Assembly (NCBI RefSeq): GCF_001708965.1 | Contig: NZ_LVJW01000003.1 | Coordinates: 744,001-808,000 of the forward strand | DNA: 64,000 nucleotides | Direction: 5' to 3' | Source: Candidatus Thiodiazotropha endoloripes | Lineage (GTDB): Bacteria > Pseudomonadota > Gammaproteobacteria > Chromatiales > Chromatiaceae | Shown here: in pieces, positions 1-9,032 of the stretch | Layout: each line of letters starts with the position of its first letter | How positions within the stretch are numbered: position 1 is the first letter of the stretch | Made by a program: the position numbers and the translations under genes | Notes under the pieces: generated by a model | The model's database searches: none | The model's input: the letters and a program-made list of their open reading frames with translations, nothing else | What the model was told of the DNA's origin: nothing

Positions 1-315
1 CAGGTTGTTCTGACTGACGACGCTCAGCTTGAGAATGACGTTTTGTTGTACATAGGGGGTTTCGGTAGAGATCTTTGTCTCTATGAAGGGTTTGGTTGTC
101 TGGTTGCCGTAGTAGTTGGAGGCTGGGTAGCCTGGTCTCTGTTGGGAAGGCCAGGCATTGCCGTAGGGATTGTTTGATCTTTGCCCCCCGGTGGCTGGCG
201 CCGGTTGCCTCTGCTTGGCGGCCGGATAGTTCCATTGACCCGGTGCCGGGTTGTACCAATAGTTTTGACCCGGATACTGATTAGCCGTTGCACTGGTCGA
301 CAGGACCATGAGCAT
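1..315 (-). CDS. batD: BatD-like aerotolerance protein, N-terminal part (runs off the window)
   Basis: The reading frame is open to the left edge and begins just after the TPR gene. Its N-terminus has a hydrophobic stretch ending STSATA, a plausible signal-peptide cleavage region. A Gln/Pro/Asn/Tyr-rich linker follows, then a beta-type segment (FIETKIS, NVILKLSVVSQNN) like the first domain of BatD proteins, which are periplasmic, membrane-anchored partners of the VWA proteins BatA and BatB. Position as the last gene of a moxR-DUF58-batA-batB-batC operon supports BatD. The first in-frame ATG is at 315, but it cuts the signal peptide short. A better signal peptide (VKLALSAIMLMVLSTSATA) would need an ATC start at 342 or 348, behind a GGGGGAGG ribosome-binding site. 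No ATG, GTG or TTG lies in frame there. Most of the protein is outside the window. Confidence 0.7.
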   Translation of the reverse strand, partial: MLMVLSTSATANQYPGQNYWYNPAPGQWNYPAAKQRQPAPATGGQRSNNPYGNAWPSQQRPGYPASNYYGNQTTKPFIETKISTETPYVQQNVILKLSVVSQNNL

Positions 316-365
316 GATGGCGCTTAATGCGAGCTTGACGATGTCGATAGTGCCTCCCCCTTGTT

Positions 366-1592
366 CTACCAGGGTCTGGTTTCTCTGTCCCGGCCTCCAC
401 GGCTGCGCAGATAGTTGTACTCTTCCAGTTTGAATTGTTGTTGCATCAGTTGGGTTGGATCGCCTTCAACCTGATCCAGCCACTGCTCCATGAGTGGATT
501 GAGCTTGCTCCGGGGGCCGCTTTTCTCTTCGCCTCCCTCGGTTTCATCCTGACCCTCTTCTGATTCGGGGCTCTCCTGTTGGTCTACCTGATCGACGGCC
601 TCGGAATTTTGCGGGTCGTCAGGATTCAACTCGGGATCTTTCTGTTGCTGACCGAGACTCTCCTGTGATCGGCTTCTGTTTTTATCGTTATCCGGTCTAT
701 TGAGGTTAGCAGACCTTTCACTGTTTTGTTCTTCTTCATCACCTTCCAGGCTCTCCTCTCTGTCCTTGGCTCCACGCGCTTGGGAATCGGTTTCCTGCTC
801 CTCACCTTGATCGGACTCCTGCTCCTGTGACTCGTCCTGTTCACCGGTCTCCTGCTGCTCGTCCGATGACTCACTTTGCTGTTCCTGCTGCTGCTCTTCC
901 TCTTCCTCGCCCGACTGGGAATCACTCTGCTCATCCTGGTCGCCGCTCTGTTGTTGTTCCTGCTCTTGTTCTCCAGAGGATGACTGCTCTTCTTCCTGCT
1001 CTTCCGATTCACCTGAAGACTGCTGTTCTTGCTCCTGTTGCTCCTGCTCCTGTTGTTCCTGCTCCTGTTGTTCCTGCTCCTGTTGTTCCTGCTCCTGTTG
1101 CTCCTGCTCCTGTTGCTCCTGCTCCTGTTGCTCCTGCTCCTGTTGCTCCTGCTCCTGTTGCTCCTGCTCCTGCTGCTCCTGCTCCTCTTCCCCTTCCTCC
1201 TCTTCCTGCTCTTCGACCAGCTTATCCCTGGCGAGCGCTAGATTGTGTCTGGCATCTTCGTGCTCCGGATCTTCCTGGAGAACGGATTCATAGGCTTTAA
1301 CGGCCTGCTCAAACTCCTCCATCCGGTAGTGGCTGTTCCCCAGGTTGTATTGGGCATCAAGCTTGACCTCTTCCCGTTCAACCTGTTTGAAGTCTTTGAT
1401 CGCGTTTTCGTAATCACCGGTCCGGTAGTTGGCCACGCCTCGGCGATAGGGGTCCAGAAACCCCTCGGCTGCCTCTTCATAGAGACCCTGCTGATAGTTC
1501 TCTGCGGCCTGTTGCTCCTGGTTCAGGAACCAGTCGGCGTCCACCAGTGCGGCATAGCAGAGCAGGAGTAAAACCGAGTAGCGCCTGCTCAT
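366..1592 (-). CDS. batC: BatC-like TPR protein with long Gln/Glu-rich region
   Basis: A 408-residue exported protein. Residues 1-19 form a signal peptide, and residues about 48-118 hold two or three TPR-like helical pairs (NYRTGDYENAI, AQYNLGNSHYR, AVKAYESVL). Residues 137-191 are eleven copies of EQEQQ, followed by about 150 residues rich in Glu, Ser, Gln and Asp. A conserved-looking C-terminus (LMEQWLDQVEGDP...YNYLRSRGG) resembles the end of Bat TPR proteins. It overlaps batB by 4 bases and is followed by batD, so the three are translationally coupled. The family is thought to scaffold a periplasmic Bat complex linked to stress or aerotolerance; the exact role is not established. The low-complexity block is longer than usual and is encoded by a near-perfect 15-bp DNA repeat. 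Confidence 0.75.
   Translation of the reverse strand: MSRRYSVLLLLCYAALVDADWFLNQEQQAAENYQQGLYEEAAEGFLDPYRRGVANYRTGDYENAIKDFKQVEREEVKLDAQYNLGNSHYRMEEFEQAVKAYESVLQEDPEHEDARHNLALARDKLVEEQEEEEGEEEQEQQEQEQQEQEQQEQEQQEQEQQEQEQQEQEQQEQEQQEQEQQEQEQQEQEQQSSGESEEQEEEQSSSGEQEQEQQQSGDQDEQSDSQSGEEEEEQQQEQQSESSDEQQETGEQDESQEQESDQGEEQETDSQARGAKDREESLEGDEEEQNSERSANLNRPDNDKNRSRSQESLGQQQKDPELNPDDPQNSEAVDQVDQQESPESEEGQDETEGGEEKSGPRSKLNPLMEQWLDQVEGDPTQLMQQQFKLEEYNYLRSRGGRDRETRPW
1020..1184 (-). repeat. 15-bp tandem repeat inside batC (11 copies, encodes EQEQQ)
   Basis: Eleven contiguous in-frame copies of a 15-bp unit, read on the plus strand as (T/C)TCCTGCTCCTG(T/C)TG with mostly silent changes. They encode residues 137-191 of the TPR protein. 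The period is a multiple of three, so gain or loss of units would keep the frame. On the plus strand the same DNA reads as long leucine or proline-alanine runs, which are not genes. Confidence 0.9.
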
Positions 1593-2617
1593 GGTGTTTG
1601 TTTCCCGGGCGCTACAACGCGAAAGTAGGGCAGCAGCAAAAGCAGCAAAGGTACCAGCAACCAGTAGAAACGTTCATTCCATATTCTCGTCTTCTCCTGG
1701 GTCTGGCTCGGCGTGCCTGAGTCAATGCTGGAAAGGTCGAGTATCCGACGGCTGTCCTGGTCACGAAAATCGGCCTCCAGGTATTGCCCGCCGCCGGCTT
1801 GTGCGAGACGCTGCAGCAGAGGTTGATTGAGTTTCGATTCGATCACTTTCCCATTGTTGTCCCGCATCAGGTCGCTCTGTCCAATGCGCGCCGGGACCGG
1901 TCCGCCGCCGCCGGTGCCAATGCCCAGGGTATGCAGTATGATCCCCTGATCCTTCATGGCTTCCACTTGTTTAATCAGCCCCGGCTCGACGAAATCCCCG
2001 TCACTGATGAGTAGAATCGTGCGGCTGTTCTGCAGGGAGTCGCTGCTGAACAGCTGTTCGGCCCGCTCCATGGCCGCAACCAGGCGACTGCCTTGCAGGT
2101 TGGCCAGTTCCGAGGTTACGGCAGGCAGTGCCGCCAGAATACTCTGGCTGTCTTCGGTAATCGGCGAGATCACATGGGGGACTGTGGCAAAGGCGATCAT
2201 ACCGATGCGCAACTGATCATTCAGCATCACCAGGTCCTGGACTTCCTGGCGGGCTCTGGCAAGTCGTGAAGGTGGGGTGTCAGCGACATTCATCGAGCGG
2301 GAGATATCCATCAGCACGACCAGGTCATTAGTCGGCGAGAATGCCTGGATGTCTTTGAAATCCCAACGGGGGCCTGCCAGTGCAACAATCAGAAACAGCC
2401 ACAACAGTGCCCAACGGATGAAGCGGCTCCATCGTTCATTCACGCTCAGTTCCCGGATACCGACCAGATGGGGGAGTAGATGCTCATCGGCATAGCGGTG
2501 AAACGGGCCTTTTCGGGGACGAACCACACTGAAAATCAGCCAGGCCAAAACCGGAATAATGCCAAGCAGGGCAAACAGCCATTCAGGTCTGGCAAAATGG
2601 AATACACCCTCAGACAT
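1589..2617 (-). CDS. batB: VWA-domain membrane protein, BatB-like
   Basis: A 342-residue inner-membrane protein. Two N-terminal hydrophobic segments lie at about residues 12-30 and 68-85, a von Willebrand factor A domain at about 92-290, and a C-terminal membrane segment (WLLVPLLLLLLPYF) near 318-335. The metal-dependent adhesion site is intact: the DISRS motif follows VVLMD, and a later ISDGD follows ILL. In Bat operons, paired VWA proteins are held in the membrane with the domain facing the periplasm or cytoplasm, and they work with a MoxR ATPase. The gene overlaps batA by about 8 bases and batC by 4. BatA and BatB are paralogues, so naming one B rests on gene order. Confidence 0.8.
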   Translation of the reverse strand: MSEGVFHFARPEWLFALLGIIPVLAWLIFSVVRPRKGPFHRYADEHLLPHLVGIRELSVNERWSRFIRWALLWLFLIVALAGPRWDFKDIQAFSPTNDLVVLMDISRSMNVADTPPSRLARARQEVQDLVMLNDQLRIGMIAFATVPHVISPITEDSQSILAALPAVTSELANLQGSRLVAAMERAEQLFSSDSLQNSRTILLISDGDFVEPGLIKQVEAMKDQGIILHTLGIGTGGGGPVPARIGQSDLMRDNNGKVIESKLNQPLLQRLAQAGGGQYLEADFRDQDSRRILDLSSIDSGTPSQTQEKTRIWNERFYWLLVPLLLLLLPYFRVVAPGKQTP

Positions 2618-3650
2618 AGCCGCCTCCCTTGAGCTGCCGTTGCCTGCCCTCCGGGTAGATTCCCAGGATCAGCAACAGCAGCAGGGCTGCAGACAGCGGC
2701 CAGTGGTAGAGAGGCTGGGGGACATAGACAGTGCGGGATTCCGCCTCGGTCTTCTCCAGCTCATCGATCTTCTGATAGATCTTCTCCAGGGCCTCAGTGT
2801 CGGTGGCGCGGAAGTAGGCACCACCCCCGGCTTCCGCGATATCCCGCATCGCCTGTTCATTGAAATTCAGGTCTGTGCGGGTAACGATGCGGCCATTCTC
2901 TTTGATGGGGATGCGTTTTTTGTTACTGCCCACACCGATGCTGTAGATACGGATCTGTTCCTGACCGGCCAGTTCAGCCGCGCGCAAAGGGGGGATGGTA
3001 CCGGCTGTGTTCTCCCCATCCGCTATCAGGACCAGTACTCGTGAGCCGGCCGGGCGTTCCCGCAGTTTTTTCACGCCCAGTCCCAGGGCATCGCCAATGG
3101 CTGTGCCATCCCCGGCAATGCGCGGCACCACATTCTGAAGCAGACTGTTAACTGCTTTCCGGTCATAGGTGAGGGGAGAGAGGACATAGGCGCGGCTACC
3201 GAAAATCACCAGACCGACTCGGTCGCCCTGGCGCCCTTCAATAAATTTGGAGACCACGCCTTTGACTACCTGCATTCGACTGACCTGTTTCTTATCGAGG
3301 GTAAAATCCAGGGCATTCATCGAGTGCGAGGCATCCACCAGTAACATCAGGTCGTAACCTGCTGTGCGGTTTTCGGTATAGGGTTCAAGCCATTGCGGGC
3401 GCATCATGGCCAATACCAGAGATAGCCAGATCAGGGAGAGGAGTCCGAGATAGAGCCGTTTGCTGAGCGGTACCTTTGGACGTTTGGTCTGAAAGGCGGC
3501 TTCCAGATGGAGTAGGCTTGGGTGCAACAGGGTGGCCTGCAGACCCTCCACCGTTTCAAACTGTTCTGTAGCAGGTCGCCTCCAGAAGAGCCTGACCAGC
3601 AGTGGCAATACCAGAAGAAGCGCCATCCAGGGCCAGTGAAACTCAAACAT
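2610..3650 (-). CDS. batA: VWA-domain membrane protein, BatA-like
   Basis: Starting at the ATG at 3650 (MFEFHWPW) gives 346 residues, with a GTGAGG ribosome-binding site upstream; a longer GTG start at 3665 is possible. Layout matches the Bat family: membrane segments near residues 8-22 and 58-80, a VWA domain with an intact metal site (DASHS, then DGTAIGDA and IADGENT), and a C-terminal membrane segment (WPLSAALLLLLILGIYP) just before the end. The start overlaps the DUF4381 stop in CATGTTTGA, indicating coupled translation. It is the probable partner of the next VWA protein and of the MoxR ATPase upstream. Function within the Bat complex is known only in outline. Confidence 0.8.
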   Translation of the reverse strand: MFEFHWPWMALLLVLPLLVRLFWRRPATEQFETVEGLQATLLHPSLLHLEAAFQTKRPKVPLSKRLYLGLLSLIWLSLVLAMMRPQWLEPYTENRTAGYDLMLLVDASHSMNALDFTLDKKQVSRMQVVKGVVSKFIEGRQGDRVGLVIFGSRAYVLSPLTYDRKAVNSLLQNVVPRIAGDGTAIGDALGLGVKKLRERPAGSRVLVLIADGENTAGTIPPLRAAELAGQEQIRIYSIGVGSNKKRIPIKENGRIVTRTDLNFNEQAMRDIAEAGGGAYFRATDTEALEKIYQKIDELEKTEAESRTVYVPQPLYHWPLSAALLLLLILGIYPEGRQRQLKGGGYV

Positions 3651-4122
3651 GGCAGGCATCCTCACTGACCCAGTGGATCGCCGCGTCGATCAGCTGCACG
3701 AGAGTCTCATTGTCGGCTGAGCGGTCGGGAGGCGCATAGGGGAGCTCGAGCAGCAGCCGTCCCTTCTCCTGCCAGGGGAATCCACTTGAGTCATTGCGCT
3801 GCAGCCACGCCAGCCAGGCTTCGTCAGTGAGTGAGGCGGTCATGCTTCGACCGCAGCGGGCGATCGCGATACGCCTGAGCAGTTCGGAGAGATCGCTGGC
3901 AACCGGTTTTGCAGGTTCCTGTTTGATGCGACGTTTCAGGTCGATCAGGTGGCGCCGGGCATCCTGTTGCCAGCGGCCCAGAGGGTAGAGTCTGCGTCTG
4001 CGGATGGCCCACCAGACCAATAGCACCAACAGTGCGATACCGATCAGAAGCAGCCACCAGCCCGGGGCGAGAGGCCACCAGGAGACCGTATCAATACCTC
4101 GAATGTCGCGTAACGGATCCAT
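3643..4122 (-). CDS. DUF4381 family membrane protein
   Basis: A 159-residue protein with an N-terminal motif LRDIRGIDTVSWWPLAPGWW, characteristic of the DUF4381 family. One membrane span follows at about 24-44 (WLLLIGIALLVLLVWWAI), then a basic stretch and a soluble alpha-helical C-terminal domain. Family members are found almost only between DUF58 and VWA genes in Bat-type operons, as here, where the gene abuts DUF58 (one shared base) and overlaps batA. No enzymatic motif is visible. It is probably a small membrane partner of the VWA proteins; this role is inferred from context only. Confidence 0.75.
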   Translation of the reverse strand: MDPLRDIRGIDTVSWWPLAPGWWLLLIGIALLVLLVWWAIRRRRLYPLGRWQQDARRHLIDLKRRIKQEPAKPVASDLSELLRRIAIARCGRSMTASLTDEAWLAWLQRNDSSGFPWQEKGRLLLELPYAPPDRSADNETLVQLIDAAIHWVSEDACHV

Positions 4123-5033
4123 CAGTGCCGACCGAAGTGTTTCGCCAGCCCACGGGTCAATGTGAGGTGTATCTCTTCATTGGTGGTGATCGGCATCAGG
4201 GTGATGCCCAGACCGCTGGCCATGGCGTTTAATTCATTGCGATGTTTCTGCCAGGTCTCCGCATAGCGCGATCTGGCCCCCCGGTCACGGGTGTCGATCT
4301 CGATGGCATTCCCGTCCGGGCCGACAAAGGTAACCCGGCCCATCTCCGGAAGCTCCCTGTCGGCCGGGTCATCCACCGGTATCAGCACCACCGTATGGTG
4401 TTGGCATAAACGCCCCAGGGTTTGCTGTAGTCCCATGACTTCACGGTTCAGGTCGGCGATGACGAAGATCAGAGAGCCGGTTGAGGTGCCTTTGTCGGCC
4501 CTTTGCAGGGCTTCCGACAGGCAGTCCTGGTTCGGTTGATTGGGTGTGCCTTCATGGGTGAGGGCGTGCAACAGTCGCCATAAGGCGCGCCGGTCCTTGG
4601 TCGGTTGAAAGTACTGCATACCCTGTTGCAGATCGCCGAACAGCATACCGCCGACCCGATCATGCAGACGTGATGCGGCCCAGCCCAACAGGGCCGCCGC
4701 TTTGGCAGCCTGTACCGATTTGAATGTGCCGCGGGTGCCAAAACTCATATGCGGCCCCCGATCGATACACAGCACCACACTGCGTTCCCGCTCTTCGCGG
4801 AAGATCTTCATATGCGGTACGTTGGTGCGGGCGGTGACATTCCACTCCATATTGCGAATATCATCTCCCTGCCGATACTCCCGCACCTCTTCGAAGTCCA
4901 GGCCGGTACCGCGAAACACAGAGGCATAGAGTCCACTGAAACTGGTATTCACCAAATGGTGAGAGGCCAGCCCCAGGGTGTGGGCCTGGTGACGCAGTTC
5001 GAGCAGGTCATCAATATGGGGATGGAGACTCAT
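4122..5033 (-). CDS. DUF58 domain protein (VWA-like), Bat operon
   Basis: A 303-residue soluble protein. The diagnostic DUF58 block lies at about residues 48-75 (REYRQGDDIRNMEWNVTART), followed by the VWA-like core. The first metal-site motif is DRGPHM rather than DxSxS, a deviation common in this family. DUF58 proteins are encoded next to MoxR ATPases and VWA proteins across bacteria and are thought to be clients or adaptors of the ATPase. The start ATG at 5033 lies 20 bases after the moxR stop, and its end abuts DUF4381. Confidence 0.8.
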   Translation of the reverse strand: MSLHPHIDDLLELRHQAHTLGLASHHLVNTSFSGLYASVFRGTGLDFEEVREYRQGDDIRNMEWNVTARTNVPHMKIFREERERSVVLCIDRGPHMSFGTRGTFKSVQAAKAAALLGWAASRLHDRVGGMLFGDLQQGMQYFQPTKDRRALWRLLHALTHEGTPNQPNQDCLSEALQRADKGTSTGSLIFVIADLNREVMGLQQTLGRLCQHHTVVLIPVDDPADRELPEMGRVTFVGPDGNAIEIDTRDRGARSRYAETWQKHRNELNAMASGLGITLMPITTNEEIHLTLTRGLAKHFGRH

Positions 5034-5053
5034 ACAGGTTGCAGGATGAGCCG

Positions 5054-6010
5054 TTACGGGATGGCGACCATGTCCAGCAGACGGGATAGGAAATCATCTG
5101 TGGTAATGCCTTCCGCCTCTGCCTCGAATGTGAGCAGAATGCGATGCCGAAGAATGGCTGGAGCAACCGCCTGGATATGATGTGGCGCAACAAACTCCTC
5201 ATCATCCAGCCAGGCTCGCGCACGGGCACAACGGGCCAGCGCAATACTGGCGCGGGGTGAGGCACCGAAGCGACACCAGCGGGTCAGATCCTTGTCATAG
5301 GCCTGGGGATTTCGACTCGCCTGTACCAGGTCGACGATGTAACTGTTCAGTTTTGGATCCAGATAGAGCTTGTTCACCTCCTGGCGAATGGCGAAAAGCT
5401 CCTTTTGGCTGAGTGGATTACTCGGTGGTGTTGGTTTCTGCTGTTGCTGGGCATTATCCAGTTCCAGAATCTGCAGTTCTTCGTTTCGGTCCGGATATTC
5501 CACGTTCGCCTGCATCAGAAAACGATCGAGTTGGGCCTCCGGCAGGTGATAGGTACCCTCCTGTTCAACCGGATTCTGGGTGGCCAGCACCATAAAGAAC
5601 TCTGGCAGTTGATAGGTGGTCTGTCCAACGGTGATCTGATGTTCACCCATCGCTTCCAGCAGGGCGGATTGAACCTTGGCCGGTGCCCGGTTGACCTCGT
5701 CTGCAAGCAGAATGTTATGGAACAGAGGGCCCTGACGAAACTCGAATTCGCCTTTTTCATGGCGATAGATATCGGTGCCGATCAGGTCGGCAGGCAGCAG
5801 GTCGGGAGTGAACTGAATGCGGTGGAAGTCGCCTTCAATCGCTTCTGCCAGAGCTTTGACCGCCGTGGTCTTGGCAAGTCCGGGGAGGCCTTCGATAAGC
5901 AGATGGCCATTGCTCAATAGACAGATCAGCATGCTATCGATAAAACTGGTCTGGCCGATTACTCGCGTAGCCAAGTGCTCGCGTAATGGAGCAAGGACGG
6001 ATGAGTTCAT
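5054..6010 (-). CDS. moxR: MoxR-family AAA+ ATPase
   Basis: A 318-residue AAA+ ATPase of the MoxR/AAA_3 class, first gene of the Bat operon. Walker A is GLPGLAKT near residues 41-48, and Walker B is LLADEVNRAPAKVQSALLEA near 103-122. The sensor-1 region reads MVLATQNPVEQEGTYHLPEA, and the AAA lid holds GASPRASIAL. MoxR ATPases act as chaperone-like factors for the VWA proteins encoded beside them. Length and all key motifs are normal. The ATG at 6010 is followed by MNSSVLAPLREHL. Upstream is a 700-bp intergenic region shared with divergently transcribed typA, which must hold both promoters. Confidence 0.85.
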   Translation of the reverse strand: MNSSVLAPLREHLATRVIGQTSFIDSMLICLLSNGHLLIEGLPGLAKTTAVKALAEAIEGDFHRIQFTPDLLPADLIGTDIYRHEKGEFEFRQGPLFHNILLADEVNRAPAKVQSALLEAMGEHQITVGQTTYQLPEFFMVLATQNPVEQEGTYHLPEAQLDRFLMQANVEYPDRNEELQILELDNAQQQQKPTPPSNPLSQKELFAIRQEVNKLYLDPKLNSYIVDLVQASRNPQAYDKDLTRWCRFGASPRASIALARCARARAWLDDEEFVAPHHIQAVAPAILRHRILLTFEAEAEGITTDDFLSRLLDMVAIP

Positions 6011-6716
6011 TAACTTCTACTACTTTAGGCTGTGTTAGTTGTTATTCAGCACTTAGGTATCAGAGGACTTAGTCATCGATCCAGGCTTTATTCATGCCTG
6101 TGCTGTTGCGTGTCTGACTATCCTGGCTATTATTTGGTTCAAGTGCAAGCTCTAGAAGCACTCAAATCTATTAGATTATTCTCATCTCTTAATTCACATT
6201 TCGATCCAAGCTGATCGATTCAGCTTCCCCCTTCAGGTTGAACTCACCCCCGCAATGACCCTGGGCGGATGATTCAAAAACAATGCTTAAAATAGGGGTA
6301 TTGGAATCCGAGTCAAACTCTTGACGGGCTGAAATCGAATCTGTTCACAATCCCTCTAAACTCCCCGATCGAGACCCTGACAGACCTTGGCAGGCAATTT
6401 TATTATACGCTGTGTAGAATGTAAGCTATTGAAATATAATTGATATATGTAACTGTTCAATTTTTTTACGATTTAATGTCTGGTCCCGAATTTACTGGCC
6501 TGGGCAGACATTTTCAGCGTTTATCAACAATGTTATCCACAGGAGCTGTGGGTAAATCTGAAAGTTTCGTAATCAAAAGAAGTTGACAATAGTTTCTCTC
6601 TATTGTTTTTAATTGTTGAAACAACTCGTTGTATTTCAATAATAAATTAAATAAAGAGAACCAATCCCATAATCATGGGTATAATCCGCCCTCATTTTTG
6701 TTTGCGGACCACCCCG
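6011..6716. other. Divergent intergenic region between moxR and typA
   Basis: About 700 bases with no convincing ORF. It becomes strongly AT-rich from 6400 onwards. It separates two divergent genes, so promoters for both should lie here; a typA promoter candidate is listed separately. No terminator, repeat or RNA structure was recognised. Confidence 0.6.
6616..6645 (+). promoter_or_regulatory. Candidate sigma-70 promoter for typA
   Basis: TTGAAA at 6616-6621 and TAATAA at 6640-6645 are separated by 18 bases in AT-rich DNA, about 70 bases before the typA start. A second possible -35 (TTGACA) is at 6583-6588, but its -10 match is poor. Assigned by eye. Confidence 0.4.
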
Positions 6717-8528
6717 ATGATCGAGAATCTTAGAAATATCGCCATAATCGCTCACGTTGACCATGGCAAAACCACCCTTGTGGATGAGTTGCTGAAACAG
6801 TCCGGTACGCTCGGAGAACGATTCGGCAAGGTCGAACGAGTGATGGATTCCAACGACCAGGAGCGGGAGCGGGGTATCACCATCCTCTCCAAGAATACCG
6901 CAATCCGCTGGACCGACTACCGTATCAACATCGTTGATACCCCCGGACATGCGGATTTCGGTGGTGAAGTGGAGCGGGTGCTCTCGATGGTCGATTCGGT
7001 ACTGCTGCTGGTGGATGCCCAGGAGGGCCCGATGCCGCAAACCAGGTTTGTAACCCAGAAGGCTTTTCAGCACGGCCTTCGACCCATCGTGGTGGTGAAT
7101 AAGATTGATAAACCCGGATCCCGTCCGGACTGGGTAATCGATCAGGTGTTTGAGCTTTTCGATCGACTTGGCGCCACTGATGATCAGCTCGATTTTCCGA
7201 TTGTCTACACCTCGGCGGTGGGTGGTTATGCAGGTCTGGAAAGCGATATCACAGAAGGTGACATGACACCGCTGTTCAAAGCCATAGTCAGCCACTGTCC
7301 TGCGCCAGATGTGGATCCTGAAGCGCCTTTCCAGATGCAGATTTCCAATCTCGATTACAACAGTTATGTTGGTGCCATCGCAGTTGGTCGAGTGACCAGG
7401 GGAAGCATCAAGCCCAATCAGCAAGTGATGGTGGTGAAGTACGACGGAGAGCAGCATCGGGCCAAAATAGGTGTGGTCTATGGCTATCTGGGGCTTGAGC
7501 GATTTGAAGTCAATGAGGCGTCAGCGGGAGACATTATCGCCATCAGCGGTATGGAAGCACCGAACGTCTCGGATACCCTGTGTGATCCTGACAATGTGGA
7601 GAGTATGCCCCCACTGACGGTGGATGAGCCAACCGTCTCCATGACATTTCAGGTCAATACCTCGCCTTTTGCCGGTAAGGAGGGTAAATACCTGACCTCG
7701 AGGCAGCTTAAGGAGCGGCTTGAGCGGGAGTTGATACACAACGTTGCGTTGCGTGTCGAGGAGGGGACGGATCCTGAGAAATTCAAAGTCTCCGGACGAG
7801 GTGAACTGCATCTTTCGGTACTGATTGAAAGTATGCGGCGGGAGGGATTCGAATTGGCCGTCTCCCGCCCCGAGGTGATTTTCCGCGAGGTCGACGGTGA
7901 GATATGTGAACCCTACGAGCAGTTGACCGTGGATGTGGAGGAGGACCACCAGGGAACGATCATGGAGGCCCTGGGCGCTCGCAAAGGTGAGCTCAAGGAT
8001 ATGGTGCCGGATGGCAAGGGAAGAGTGCGGCTCGACTACATCATACCCTCCCGGGGATTGATCGGTTTTCAGACAGAGTTCATGACCAGCACCTCAGGTA
8101 CCGGACTGATCTACCACGTTTTCGACCACTACGGTCCAGCCCAGCATGGGGGTATCGCGCCGCGTAAAAATGGCGTGCTGATCTCAAACAGTCAGGGAAA
8201 ATCATTGGGCTTTGCCCTCTTTAATCTGCAAGAACGGGGCAGACTCTTCAGCTCACCGGGTGATGAAGTCTATGAGGGACAGATCGTGGGGATACATGCC
8301 AGGGATAATGATCTGGTGGTCAATCCTTTGAAGGGTAAGCAACTGACCAATATACGCGCAGCCGGCAAGGATGACGCCATTATCCTGACACCGCCACTAC
8401 AGTACAGTCTGGAACAGGCGCTGGAATTCATCGAAGACGATGAACTGGTGGAGGTCACACCCCAGGAGATTCGTATCCGTAAGAAGTACCTCAAGGAGCA
8501 TGAACGAAAAAGGGCTTCCCGGGAGTAG
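6717..8528 (+). CDS. typA: Translational GTPase BipA/TypA
   Basis: A 603-residue ribosome-binding GTPase of the EF-G/LepA superfamily, needed for ribosome assembly and growth under stress or cold. The start is placed at 6717 because the family begins [20 protein letters not shown]; an ATG at 6675 would add 14 unconserved residues. GTPase motifs are intact: G1 AHVDHGKT, switch I with RGITI, G3 DTPGHADF, G4 NKIDKP. The EF-G-like domain II, domain III, domain V and the TypA-specific C-terminal domain ([25 protein letters not shown]) follow in order. Length is normal. It is a single gene facing a small-RNA array on the opposite strand just downstream. Confidence 0.95.
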   Translation: MIENLRNIAIIAHVDHGKTTLVDELLKQSGTLGERFGKVERVMDSNDQERERGITILSKNTAIRWTDYRINIVDTPGHADFGGEVERVLSMVDSVLLLVDAQEGPMPQTRFVTQKAFQHGLRPIVVVNKIDKPGSRPDWVIDQVFELFDRLGATDDQLDFPIVYTSAVGGYAGLESDITEGDMTPLFKAIVSHCPAPDVDPEAPFQMQISNLDYNSYVGAIAVGRVTRGSIKPNQQVMVVKYDGEQHRAKIGVVYGYLGLERFEVNEASAGDIIAISGMEAPNVSDTLCDPDNVESMPPLTVDEPTVSMTFQVNTSPFAGKEGKYLTSRQLKERLERELIHNVALRVEEGTDPEKFKVSGRGELHLSVLIESMRREGFELAVSRPEVIFREVDGEICEPYEQLTVDVEEDHQGTIMEALGARKGELKDMVPDGKGRVRLDYIIPSRGLIGFQTEFMTSTSGTGLIYHVFDHYGPAQHGGIAPRKNGVLISNSQGKSLGFALFNLQERGRLFSSPGDEVYEGQIVGIHARDNDLVVNPLKGKQLTNIRAAGKDDAIILTPPLQYSLEQALEFIEDDELVEVTPQEIRIRKKYLKEHERKRASRE

Positions 8529-8580
8529 CAGGCTCGGTTGTCGAGATCCATGCTCGTGTGGGTGATCGTCCATTCATACA

Positions 8581-8704
8581 AAAGAAGAAGCCCAACCGCA
8601 ATCCTTGCGGTTGGGCTTACAGTCGTCGGCTTGGTTGGCTAAGCATTTCTTCCTTGTGCAATCCTTTGCTAATAATCCCTGAAGTAACATCCTTGATGAC
8701 GACA
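8581..8704 (-). ncRNA. Rsm/Csr-type small RNA, copy 1 (five GGA motifs)
   Basis: On the minus strand, a segment of about 124 nt begins near GTCGTC (8703-8698) and ends in a strong GC hairpin (stem 8588-8618) followed by CTTCTTTT, a Rho-independent terminator. It contains five GGA motifs, one exposed in the terminator loop (GCAAGGATTGC). GACGAC near the terminator (8627-8622) can pair with the 5' GTCGTC. Between them sits a GCTT-N8-AAGC mini-hairpin. Multiple GGAs, size, and an upstream TGTAAG-type box pair match CsrB/RsmY/RsmZ RNAs, which titrate the translational repressor CsrA/RsmA. Identity is inferred; the transcript ends are estimates. Confidence 0.75.
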
Positions 8705-8758
8705 ATCATATTTTGACACATAATTTTACATTTACTGTGGGAATACGCACCATCTGCA

Positions 8759-8798
8759 TGTGAGAATTTTCTCAATGAGCTGTAAGATTTTTCCTACA
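8759..8798 (-). promoter_or_regulatory. Paired GacA/UvrY-type boxes upstream of small RNA copy 1
   Basis: Two palindromic boxes: TGTGAGAATTTTCTCA (8759-8774) and TGTAAGATTTTTCCTACA (8781-8798). The known GacA upstream activating sequence is TGTAAG-N6-CTTACA. The near box is centred about 62 bases upstream of the predicted RNA start, a usual place for this activator. The same pair recurs before all four RNA copies. Confidence 0.65.
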
Positions 8799-9032
8799 AG
8801 CTAACCTATTGAAAATTAAGGTTAAAATATGTGTCAAATTTGTGGAAATTGACCCATTTCTGTCATAATCAAACAGAGTTGGCAGAATTCTCTATCTCTC
8901 GGTGGATTTTTTCTTGCATCGCATCTCTGCAGACGGTTTTTATTTTCGCTTTGTGAGGTGGTATGCAGAGCTTGGATGCAATGTCTGAACTTGTTGGGAA
9001 CCATCGAAGCGGATCGGATTTCTTTGGCCTGA
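8799..9032. other. Spacer between small RNA copies 1 and 2
   Basis: This 230-base AT-rich stretch lies upstream of the copy 1 activator boxes and downstream of the copy 2 terminator. It has no counterpart between the other copies, whose spacers are only about 70-80 bases. No ORF or hairpin stands out. It may be leftover DNA from the duplication. Confidence 0.4.

Noticed and set aside
1029-1241. Leucine-only and proline/alanine-rich plus-strand frames
   Set aside because: They are antisense shadows of the batC glutamine/glutamate repeat, without ribosome-binding sites.
6675-6716. Upstream ATG for typA
   Set aside because: It would add residues not seen in the family; the conserved MIENLRN start at 6717 is clear.
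8588-8618. Hairpin just after typA, considered as the typA terminator
   Set aside because: The T-run lies on the minus strand only, so it terminates the facing small RNA. It could weakly affect typA, but that is not its main reading.
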